From Betaproteobacteria bacterium (GTDB lineage: Bacteria > Pseudomonadota > Gammaproteobacteria > Burkholderiales > Casimicrobiaceae): a stretch of 5,617 bases of DNA. The notes below the pieces were generated by a model. That model saw only the letters and a list, made by a program, of their open reading frames with translations, was not told the DNA's origin and made no database searches. Numbering within the stretch: the stretch's first letter is position 1; the number at the start of each line of letters is the position of its first letter. Positions 1-5,617 of the stretch are shown here, piece by piece. The stretch is from NCBI GenBank assembly GCA_005888955.1, contig VBCS01000307.1:1-5617 (forward strand). The letters are read 5' to 3'. The position numbers and the translations under genes are program-made.

Positions 1-14
1 CATGGCGATGCCTC
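1..14 (-). promoter_or_regulatory. Ribosome binding site and start codon of the next operon gene
   Basis: On the minus strand the TGA stop of the iolC reading frame (15-13) overlaps a Shine-Dalgarno-like GAGG (14-11). Seven bases later there is an ATG at 3-1, the very edge of the window. Only nine bases separate the stop from this ATG, which is typical of translationally coupled genes in one operon. The coding region itself is outside the window, so its identity cannot be read. From common proteobacterial iol operon order, iolD, iolE or iolB would be the obvious candidates, but that is inference. Confidence 0.55.
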
Positions 15-387
15 ACGCGACGCGCTCCTTGACCGCCACGCTGCGCGCTTCGCGCCACGCGCCGATCAGCCGCTCGAAGGTCGCGCGGACGCGCTCGACC
101 AGGATCGCATCGTCGATCTCGCCGGCGAGCCAATGCCGCGAAGGCTCGAGGAAGATCGATCGGCCCACCGCGAAGCCACGGCACGAGGCGCTCGCGCGCG
201 CATCGCGGAACCCGGCGGCGAGTTTTTCGACCGATGCGCTCAAGCCCAGCAGCACCACGCCGCGGCAGTACGGGTCGCGCTCCGCGATCAATGCATCGAT
301 CGCGCGCCATTGTTCCGCCGCCATCGGTTCGAGCTTCCACCATTCCGGATAGATGCCCAGGTTGTAGAAGCGCTTCCAGCAGCTCAT
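13..387 (-). pseudogene. iolC: Detached C-terminal part of the iolC DUF2090 domain, out of frame
   Basis: This stretch continues the DUF2090 domain of iolC but lies in a different reading frame from the kinase part. Family-like sequence runs from about position 375 (K-R-F-Y-N-L-G) through WWKLEP, the segment GFAVGRSIF and WLAGEIDD, to the stop at 15-13, about 120 residues. The frame is also open upstream to an ATG at 387 and beyond, but nothing there looks like a genuine start or ribosome binding site, so an independent gene is unlikely. The break lies around position 376. One base separates the last in-frame Leu codon (379-377) from the Lys codon (375-373), where I expect roughly 60 bases from memory of the family. 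The net loss must be 2 modulo 3, so 59 bases would fit. It may be a true deletion or an assembly error; the sequence alone cannot decide. Confidence 0.7.
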
Positions 388-1906
388 GGCCGCTCGCCTG
401 CACGGCGTCGTAGAGCGTGTGCACCTGCGCTTCGTTATCGAGCCGATTCTCGATCGCGTCATCGGGATGGTATCTGACGAGACACTTGACGACGTGCTCG
501 GCCGGCCACGAGATCAAATGCGTGCCGACCGAACGGCCGCGATCGAACTCGAGCGGATTCGAGCCGGGCAGCTCGACCGGACGGCCGATCCACCAGCCGC
601 GCCCCGTGGCGGCGCTCAGCGCGTCCTGCCCGTAGCGATCGTCGCAAAGGAGCCCGATCCTACCTTGGAGCCCGAGTGCGTGCTCGGTCTCCGCCACCGC
701 ATCGACAAACAGGCGTTTGAGCTTCGGCAGCCGCGCTTCGTCGGCGCCGACAGTCTGTGCCAGCTCGAAGAACTGATTGCGGTGATCGAAGGCGAACGCG
801 AAGACTTCCTCGCGCGGCGTGCGCGGCGCGGTAACGCGATGCAGGCGCGTGAGCGTCGCGTCCTGATCGGGCCGCGGAATCGACTGCGTGTTGGCGAGGT
901 AATAATCGAGCTCGACGCGCGTGGGCATCGCCGGCGCGCAGCCGTGGCGCGACACCACCAGTGCGCCGCAGGCGTTGGCGTAGCGGCTGCATTGCTCGTA
1001 ATCCTCGCCACGCACCCAGCCCGAAAGGAATCCCGCAGAGAACGCATCACCGGCGCCGAGCACGTTCAACACTTCGACCTCGACGCCGCGGCCGTTGAAC
1101 GCGTCGTCGAGCGAGCGCGGGATCGCGCCGTCGATGACCGCGCAGCCCAGCGGCCCGCGCTTGACCACGAGCGTGGCCGGCGTCGACGCGCGAATCGCGG
1201 CAAGCGACGCCATGATGTCGCCGCTGCCGCCCGCGATGTTGAATTCCTCGATGGTGCCGATGACGAGATCGAACTTCGGGAGCATGCGCTGCAGATGCGC
1301 GGTGACATTGTCCGAACGCACGTAGCGCGTTTCCCCGTCGCCGCGTTTCGTGAGGCCCCACAGCACCGGCCGGTAGTCGATGTCGAGCACGGTACGCACG
1401 TCGTTCTTCCGCGCCCGTTCGAGCGCAAGCGTGCTGATGCGATTGATGTATTCGGTCGACAGGTGCGTGCCGGTGATCAGCAGCGCCCTGGCTTTAGCGA
1501 TGTACGCCTCTTCGACGTCGGCTTCCGCGATCGCCATGTCGGCGCAGTTCTCGCGCAGGAAGATCAGCGGGAACGTGTCGCGGTCCTTGATGCCGAGGAC
1601 CACGGCACCGGTAAGACGGCTCGGATCGGTGCTGATGTGCGACACGTCGCAGCCCTCGCGGGCGATCGTTTCGACGAGAAAATGGCCGAGCGCGTCGTCG
1701 CCGATACGCGAGATCAGGCCCGCCTTCAATCCGAGGCGCGCGCAACCGAATGCAGTATTCGCCGACGAGCCGCCCAGGTACTTGGCAAAGCTCGTCACGT
1801 CCTCGAGTCGGGCGCCAATCTGCTGGGCATAGAAGTCGACCGCGAAGCGGCCGAGGCAGATCACGTCCAGCGCGCGGCCGGCTGCAAAGTGGGTCGTGTT
1901 GCGCAT
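13..1906 (-). CDS. iolC: IolC-type 5-dehydro-2-deoxygluconokinase with C-terminal DUF2090 (aldolase-like) domain; frame disrupted
   Basis: The kinase phosphorylates 5-dehydro-2-deoxy-D-gluconate in cytosolic myo-inositol catabolism. In proteins with a fused DUF2090 domain the C-terminal half is annotated as the next enzyme, the aldolase. Translating 1906 down to 377 gives 510 residues without a stop. The PfkB domain (about 12-330) contains the substrate-side glycine motif GGSSAN (45-50) and the ATP-site signature VLGAGDAFSAGF (282-293), with catalytic Asp287. DUF2090 starts near residue 366 (EEVFAFAFDHRNQFFELA). After HELL (507-510) the frame shifts, and the family sequence resumes in another frame with RFYNLGIYPEWWKLEP, ending at the TGA at 15-13. 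The start ATG at 1906 puts the conserved AGRALDVICLGRFAVDFYAQQ near the N-terminus, as in relatives, but it has no good Shine-Dalgarno sequence. An in-frame ATG at 2053 would add 49 residues that do not resemble the family. Family identity is sure; functionality of the second domain is doubtful. Confidence 0.85.
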
Positions 1907-1989
1907 CAGTGGTTGGTGGCGAGCGTGCGAAACTTGCTCCGGGTCTTGGTGCCGGTCGCACGGACGACGGAGCCGCGCGGGAAGAGGGA

Positions 1990-2018
1990 ATTTTGTCGCA
2001 AGCGGCCGATCAAAGCAA
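1990..2018 (-). promoter_or_regulatory. Weak candidate sigma70-type promoter for iolC
   Basis: On the minus strand, TTGCTT (2018-2013) is followed after exactly 17 bases by CAAAAT (1995-1990). This matches three of six and four of six consensus bases of the -35 and -10 elements. It would give a leader of roughly 75 to 80 bases before the ATG at 1906. The left arm of a perfect inverted repeat (2005-2013) lies in its spacer and touches the -35 element, a position suited to a repressor. The match is weak, and it rests on spacing and the local A/T-rich patch in otherwise GC-rich DNA. Confidence 0.22.
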
Positions 2019-2046
2019 ATCAGGAGGTCGTGTATCCTTGATCGGC
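2005..2046. repeat. Perfect 9-bp inverted repeat in the divergent intergenic region (possible operator)
   Basis: GCCGATCAA at 2005-2013 is exactly complementary in reverse to TTGATCGGC at 2038-2046. The arms are separated by 24 bases and their centres are 33 bp apart, close to three helical turns. They sit between the divergently oriented iolC and phosphatase genes. Such an arrangement can bind a dimeric or tetrameric regulator on one face of the DNA. Inositol operons are often controlled by repressors of the DeoR, RpiR or LacI families, but no regulator gene is visible here, so the assignment as an operator is inference. The long spacer makes an RNA hairpin role less likely. Confidence 0.4.
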
Positions 2047-2086
2047 GGGCCATAGCGGGCGCAAAGCAGACGGGAGCTACGCGCCA

Positions 2087-2101
2087 GCCATCGTTGATGG
2101 C
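2087..2101 (+). repeat. Small hairpin in the upstream region of the phosphatase gene
   Basis: GCCATC (2087-2092), loop GTT, then GATGGC (2096-2101) forms a perfect 6-bp dyad about 86 bases upstream of the GTG start of the phosphatase gene. It could be a short operator or an RNA hairpin if transcription starts upstream of it. No run of T follows, so it is not an intrinsic terminator. A dyad this short may occur by chance. Confidence 0.25.
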
Positions 2102-2176
2102 CCGTATCCGCCCGGAAGCGCGTGCGGATGGTCTATTGCCGCCTCGCCGCAACCGGGACGCAGCAAACCAATCTAC

Positions 2177-2190
2177 GGAGGACGCGCGTG
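2177..2190 (+). promoter_or_regulatory. Strong ribosome binding site deciding a GTG start
   Basis: GGAGG at 2177-2181 lies six bases before GTG at 2188-2190. This is the best Shine-Dalgarno sequence in the window. It selects this GTG over the in-frame ATG codons at 2122 and 2128, which would add residues unlike the family. Confidence 0.75.
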
Positions 2191-2982
2191 CCGTTGACCG
2201 CCCGCTACATCGCCGCCCAGGAATTCGCCCGCTTGGCCGGCGAACGCGCCCGCGATTTTTTCGCGCAGCGCGACGCGCTCGACATCGAGCACAAGGGCGC
2301 GCAGAACTTCGTCAGCCATGCCGACCGCGCGGTCGAGGCGCTCATCGCGACGAAGCTGGCCGCGGCGTTTCCTGCCGACGCCTTCTACGGCGAAGAGAGC
2401 TCCGCGAACATGACCGGGACGCTCGACCCGGTCTGGGTGGTAGACCCCATCGACGGCACGCACAACTTCCTGCGCGGCGTGCGCTATTACTGCGTGTCGA
2501 TAGCGTACGTCGAGAACGGCCGGCCGCAAATCGGCGTCGTCTACGATCCCGAGTCCGACGAGCTGTTTCACGCCAGCCGCGGCGATGGAGCGTGGTGCCA
2601 GCGCGCAGGCAACGATACGCCGCTGCGTGCGAGCTCGTGCAGCGCGCTCTCCGACGCATTCGTCTGTGTCGGCCACCACGACCGCAGCCCGGAGCCGCGT
2701 TATCTCGCGTTGCGCCACGCGCTGATGGACGCCGGCGTCGCGACGCGCAACATGGGGGCCGGCGCGCTACAGCTCGCGCACGTCGCTGCTGGGCGCTTCG
2801 ACGGGTTCATCGAGCTCTCGCTCAACTCCTGGGACGCGCTGGCCGGATTGCTCCTGGTTGAGGAAGCCGGCGGCTACATCGCGCCGTTCCCGGGGCCGCA
2901 GGGATTGCGCGTGCCCGCACCGGTGCTGGGGTGCGCGAAGCGGATCGGCGAGCCGCTGATGAAGCTCGTCGGCGCCTGGTAG
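2188..2982 (+). CDS. Inositol monophosphatase-family protein
   Basis: A metal-dependent phosphatase of the IMPase (SuhB/IMPA) family, expected in the cytosol, that releases phosphate from small sugar-type phosphates such as myo-inositol 1-phosphate. The protein from the GTG start is 264 residues, the usual family length. It shows all metal-binding motifs: GEES with Glu69 (68-71), WVVDPIDGTHNF with Asp86 and Asp89 (83-94), and the C-terminal NSWDALAG with Asp216 (213-220), followed by EEAGG. The motif that is usually GSAA or GSDA before the third ligand reads GAGA (190-193), so the usual Ser is replaced by Ala. It is divergent from iolC, which favours an inositol-related job. However, histidinol-phosphate phosphatases (HisN type) and other sugar phosphatases share this fold and these motifs, so the substrate is not settled. 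It converges on the M16 protease gene, 80 bases apart. Family assignment is firm; the precise reaction is inference. Confidence 0.9.
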   Translation: MPLTARYIAAQEFARLAGERARDFFAQRDALDIEHKGAQNFVSHADRAVEALIATKLAAAFPADAFYGEESSANMTGTLDPVWVVDPIDGTHNFLRGVRYYCVSIAYVENGRPQIGVVYDPESDELFHASRGDGAWCQRAGNDTPLRASSCSALSDAFVCVGHHDRSPEPRYLALRHALMDAGVATRNMGAGALQLAHVAAGRFDGFIELSLNSWDALAGLLLVEEAGGYIAPFPGPQGLRVPAPVLGCAKRIGEPLMKLVGAW

Positions 2983-2999
2983 GTGCGACTAATTCGCAC
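2983..2999. repeat. Hairpin immediately after the phosphatase stop codon
   Basis: GTGCGA (2983-2988), loop CTAAT, TCGCAC (2994-2999): a perfect 6-bp stem that begins at the first base after the TAG stop (2980-2982). No T run follows on the plus strand, so it is not a classical intrinsic terminator. It could stabilise the 3' end of the phosphatase transcript. Confidence 0.4.
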
Positions 3000-3000
3000 G

Positions 3001-3043
3001 CCGCGGTATGCGTGACACCGCGGCCGGATAAATCCGGCCCTAC
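3001..3043. repeat. REP-like pair of overlapping palindromes between convergent genes
   Basis: Two dyads adjoin here. CCGCGGT (3001-3007) pairs with ACCGCGG (3017-3023) across a 9-base loop. GGCCGGA (3022-3028) pairs with TCCGGCC (3033-3039) across the loop TAAA. They share the two G residues at 3022-3023, so both full stems cannot form in one molecule. The sequence GGCCGGATAAATCCGGCC followed by CTACA resembles, from memory, extragenic palindromes found in many copies in GC-rich proteobacterial genomes, where RAYT-type transposases are thought to spread them. Copy number cannot be seen in one window. Its location between convergent 3' ends fits the usual placement of such elements. Confidence 0.45.
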
Positions 3044-3062
3044 AAAACCGCGAGACGGTTTC
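3044..3062 (-). terminator. Possible weak terminator of the M16 protease gene
   Basis: On the minus strand, one base after the TAG stop (3065-3063), AAACCG (3061-3056), loop TCTCG and CGGTTT (3050-3045) form a perfect 6-bp stem. The stem's own T residues extend to a run of four (3047-3044). The stem is short, half of it is A-T pairs, and the U-tract is partly inside the stem. Termination may therefore depend on this hairpin together with the neighbouring REP-like palindrome, or on Rho. Confidence 0.35.
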
Positions 3063-5617
3063 CTACGGCTTCTTCGCGAAGTCGCCGGCGTACACGTCGA
3101 CGAACGCATCGCGCTTCACGTATTTGCGCAACGCGGCGTTGACCGCTTCGGCGGTGAGGGCGGCAATCTCGGCATCGAGCTTGGCTGAATACGCGAACGT
3201 CCGGCCGAGATGCGCCTGCCTGGCAAGCTCGGCCGCGAGACGCGCATCCTGTGTGCGGGCGAGAGCGCGCTCCTGGAGGAGGGCTCTCTTCGCGTCGGCA
3301 ACCTCCGCCTGGATGAAGCCGTCGCGCACCGCGCGCGCCATCTCCTCGTTGAGCGCGGAGCGCAGGCGTGCCAGATTCTCCGGCGCGAAAATCGCCTCGA
3401 CCGTCAAAGTCGTATTCGGCTCGAAGCTCGAGGGCTCGAGCGCCGAGTACACCGAATAGCTCAGGCCTTCCTTCTGCCGAATGCGCTCCCACAGGCGCGA
3501 GGTCGACGAGCCGCCGAGAATGAAGTTCGCGACGTAGAGCGCGGGAAAGTCCGCGCTAGTGTCGTTTACCGGCAGCGCGAGCGCGCCGGCGAGCACCGCA
3601 TTCGCCTTGTCGGGCGTGACCTGCCGGATCTCGATCGCGCGCTTGGACACCAGCGGTTTCGGCACGCGCGCGTATGGCTCGCGGCTCTGCCACGAGCCAA
3701 ACAGCTCCTCGAGCAGCGGCTTCACCGACGCGGCGTCGAAATCGCCGACCACCGCCAGCTCCGCATGTGTTCCGCCGGCGAAGCGCGCGTAGAACTCCTT
3801 GACTGCGTCGAGCTTCGCTGACTCGATATTCGAGACTTCCTCGTCGACCGTCGGCACGTAGCGCACATCGTCCTTGGCGTACGGATTCTCGTAACGGCCG
3901 AGCGTGCGCTCTGCGATGTCTTCCGGATCGCTGCGCTTGCCCTCGATGTCGGTGGAGCGCTCGCGTTTGAGCTTGTCGAATTCGCTCGCGGGAAACGACG
4001 GCTCGCGCAGGATCTCGGCGACGAGCTTGAGCGTGTCGGGCAGGCGTTCGCGCACGGTCTGACCGCGCGCCTGCGTCACCGTCGCATCGCCGTTGATCGA
4101 CAGCCGCGCGCGATAGGCATCGAGCGCATCCTCGATCTCCTGCCGGCTGTGCTTCGCGGTGCCGCGCATGAGCATCGACGCCGCCAGATCGCCGTCGGTA
4201 TCGCGGCCTGCGAGCGAGCGCTCGTCGCCTTGATGCAGCTTGAGCGCAAATTGGACCGTTCCGCCGCGGGTCTTCTTCGGCAGCAGCACGACCTTCATGC
4301 CGTCGGCGAGCGCGAAGCGCTGCGCGCGGAGATCGAGATTCGCCGGTGTCGGGTCGAAGCTTTCCCCGGCGGCTACGGGCGCATCGCCCTTGTAGTCCTT
4401 CACCAGCGCGGCGACGTCGAGCTTTGCCTGCACCGGCGAGCGCTCCGGCTGCGCGTCTGGAATGAACTCGCCGACAGTGCGATTCGCGGGCTTCAGGTAC
4501 GCGACCGCGACGCGCTGCACGTCGGCCGCGCTGACCTTGCGCCAGCGGTCGCGTTCGAGGAAGAAGAGCCGCCAGTCGCCGCTGGCCATCGCTTCCGAGA
4601 TCGAGGCCGCGAATGCCTGCGGGCTCGCGATGATGCGCTCGAAGTCGTTCAATGCCCGCGTGCGTACGCGTTCGACCTCGACGGCGGTCATCGGCTGCGC
4701 CTTGACGCCTTCGAGCGTTGCGACCATCGCGTCGCGTGCCTTGTCGCGCGAACCGCCGGCGGGAACCTGCGCGAAGAACATCGCGATGCCCGGATCGTGC
4801 ATGCCCCAGTTCTCGCCCTCGACCGCGGTGGAGAGATTCGTGTCGACCAAAGCCTGGTAGAGTCGGCCGGAAGGCGCGCGGGTCATGATTTCGGTGAGCG
4901 CATCCATCGCCACGTAGTCGGGGCTCGCTTGCGGCATGGTGTGATAAAGCGCGCCGACGAGCTGCGTATCGCCAACGCGGCGCAGCACGACCTGCCGCTC
5001 GCCGTCCTGCACCGGCTCGTCGGTGTATAGCGGCGGGAGCTTGCGTGCGGGCCGCGGGATCGGTCCGAAGTGCTTCGCGATCACACGCAGTGCTTCGTCC
5101 GGGTCGAACGCACCGGCGACGATCAGCACGGCGTTGTCCGGCTGGTAGTACGCGCGATAGAACGCCTGCAGGCGCGCGATGTTGACGCGCTCGACGTCGG
5201 TGCGCGCGCCGATCGGCTCCTTGCCGTAGTTGTGCCAGTTGAACGCCGCCGAGAGCATGCGCTGCACGAGGATGCTGTGCGGGTTGTTCTCGCCGCTTTC
5301 CATCTCGTTGCGCACCACGGTCATCTCGCTATCGAGATCCTTGCGCGAGATGAATGAATTGACCATGCGGTCGGATTCCATCGCCAGCGCCCAGTCGAGA
5401 TTGGCGGGCGACGCGGAAAAGATCTCGTGATAGTTGGTGCGGTCGAATCCGGTCGAGCCGTTGAAGTCCATGCCGCGGCGTCCGAGCTCGGTCATGATGT
5501 TGCCGTGTGCAGGCGTGCCCTTGAACATCAGGTGCTCGAGCAGGTGCGCCATGCCGGTCTCGCCGTAATTCTCGTGATGCGAGCCGACGAGGTAGGTCAC
5601 GCTGACCGTGGTCTTGG
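3063..5617 (-). CDS. M16 family zinc metalloprotease with two M16 halves (N-terminus outside the window)
   Basis: A zinc endopeptidase of the insulinase/pitrilysin clan, which typically degrades unfolded or short peptides; in Gram-negative bacteria such proteins are often exported to the periplasm. The visible part is about 850 residues, open to the right edge, so the start and any signal peptide are missing. Counted from the codon at 5600-5598, the inverted zinc motif HLLEH is at 19-23, and the third ligand is probably Glu99 in VVRNEMESGENNP. The first half continues with the M16_C-type segment FYRAYYQPDNAVLIVAGAFD (147-166). The second half begins near 425. It lacks the zinc motif, having DTDGDLAASMLMRG (467-480) at the equivalent place, but keeps the M16_C segment FYARFAGGTHAELAVVGDFD (603-622) and SRLWERIRQKEGLSYSVYS (701-719). 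This active-plus-inactive layout is normal for single-chain M16 enzymes. GTG at 5600 is internal: KTTVS precedes it in frame and belongs to the conserved strand. The gene converges on the phosphatase gene. Natural substrate unknown. Confidence 0.92.
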   Translation of the reverse strand, partial: KTTVSVTYLVGSHHENYGETGMAHLLEHLMFKGTPAHGNIMTELGRRGMDFNGSTGFDRTNYHEIFSASPANLDWALAMESDRMVNSFISRKDLDSEMTVVRNEMESGENNPHSILVQRMLSAAFNWHNYGKEPIGARTDVERVNIARLQAFYRAYYQPDNAVLIVAGAFDPDEALRVIAKHFGPIPRPARKLPPLYTDEPVQDGERQVVLRRVGDTQLVGALYHTMPQASPDYVAMDALTEIMTRAPSGRLYQALVDTNLSTAVEGENWGMHDPGIAMFFAQVPAGGSRDKARDAMVATLEGVKAQPMTAVEVERVRTRALNDFERIIASPQAFAASISEAMASGDWRLFFLERDRWRKVSAADVQRVAVAYLKPANRTVGEFIPDAQPERSPVQAKLDVAALVKDYKGDAPVAAGESFDPTPANLDLRAQRFALADGMKVVLLPKKTRGGTVQFALKLHQGDERSLAGRDTDGDLAASMLMRGTAKHSRQEIEDALDAYRARLSINGDATVTQARGQTVRERLPDTLKLVAEILREPSFPASEFDKLKRERSTDIEGKRSDPEDIAERTLGRYENPYAKDDVRYVPTVDEEVSNIESAKLDAVKEFYARFAGGTHAELAVVGDFDAASVKPLLEELFGSWQSREPYARVPKPLVSKRAIEIRQVTPDKANAVLAGALALPVNDTSADFPALYVANFILGGSSTSRLWERIRQKEGLSYSVYSALEPSSFEPNTTLTVEAIFAPENLARLRSALNEEMARAVRDGFIQAEVADAKRALLQERALARTQDARLAAELARQAHLGRTFAYSAKLDAEIAALTAEAVNAALRKYVKRDAFVDVYAGDFAKKP

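Noticed and set aside
368..390. Programmed ribosomal frameshift in iolC
   Set aside because: A +1 shift would join the frames but would still leave about 20 conserved residues missing, and no slippery heptamer or stimulatory hairpin is apparent. A deletion or an assembly error explains it better.
467..480. Loss of the zinc motif in the second M16 half as a sign of inactivation
   Set aside because: In single-chain two-half M16 proteases the C-terminal half normally lacks the metal site; the N-terminal half keeps HLLEH and the downstream Glu. (The positions given for this item are residue numbers of the visible protein.)
386..2041. A 551-codon open frame on the plus strand opposite iolC
   Set aside because: It lies antisense to clear family sequence (PfkB and DUF2090 motifs) and its translation is rich in Arg, Ala, Asp and Glu without any recognisable domain, as expected for an antisense frame of GC-rich DNA. 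No ribosome binding site stands out.
2023..2041. GGAGG followed by GTG at 2030 as the start of a small gene
   Set aside because: The frame stops after three codons (GTG TAT CCT TGA), so it encodes nothing credible.
2122..2187. Extended phosphatase N-terminus from the ATG at 2122
   Set aside because: The added 22 residues do not look like the family, and the strong GGAGG six bases before GTG 2188 marks that codon as the start.
1896..2861. A 321-codon plus-strand frame overlapping the phosphatase gene
   Set aside because: It is out of frame with the phosphatase, which has all its catalytic motifs, and its translation is low-complexity Arg/Ala-rich.
4149..5030. A 293-codon open frame on the plus strand opposite the M16 protease gene
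   Set aside because: Antisense shadow of a well-conserved gene; arginine-rich composition and no motif.

Overview
The window is GC-rich (about two thirds G+C by eye). It carries three recognisable protein-coding loci and two short intergenic regions. The gene content, the codon bias towards G/C-ending codons and the dyad GGCCGGATAAATCCGGCC between convergent genes are compatible with a proteobacterium, most likely betaproteobacterial. This placement is inferred from family resemblance; there is no rRNA or other marker gene in the window.

Layout: (1) Positions 13-1906, minus strand: a two-domain IolC-type gene of myo-inositol catabolism, with an N-terminal PfkB kinase and a C-terminal DUF2090 domain. 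As given it is broken near position 376. The reading frame changes there, and about 20 residues normally present in the family appear to be missing. A ribosome binding site and an ATG at the left edge (14-1, minus strand) show that another gene follows closely in the same operon, probably another iol gene. (2) Positions 1907-2187: a 281-bp divergent intergenic region with a perfect 9-bp inverted repeat (arms 2005-2013 and 2038-2046), a weak candidate promoter for the iol side and a small hairpin. (3) Positions 2188-2982, plus strand: an inositol monophosphatase-family phosphatase with a GTG start set by a strong Shine-Dalgarno sequence. (4) Positions 2983-3062: an 80-bp convergent intergenic region almost wholly filled by four consecutive small inverted repeats, including a REP-like one. 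(5) Positions 3063-5617, minus strand: a long M16 (insulinase/pitrilysin) zinc protease with two M16 halves, whose N-terminus lies beyond the right edge.

Together, the first two loci suggest an inositol theme. The phosphatase could supply free myo-inositol from inositol phosphate, and the iol operon would break inositol down. This is an inference from adjacency, because the phosphatase family has several substrates. The M16 protease looks like an unrelated neighbour. I found no tRNA, rRNA, CRISPR array, insertion sequence or phage gene. The main points for a second look are the iolC lesion, the hairpin cluster at 2983-3061 and the inverted repeat in the divergent promoter region. I do not see a clearly new biological system.
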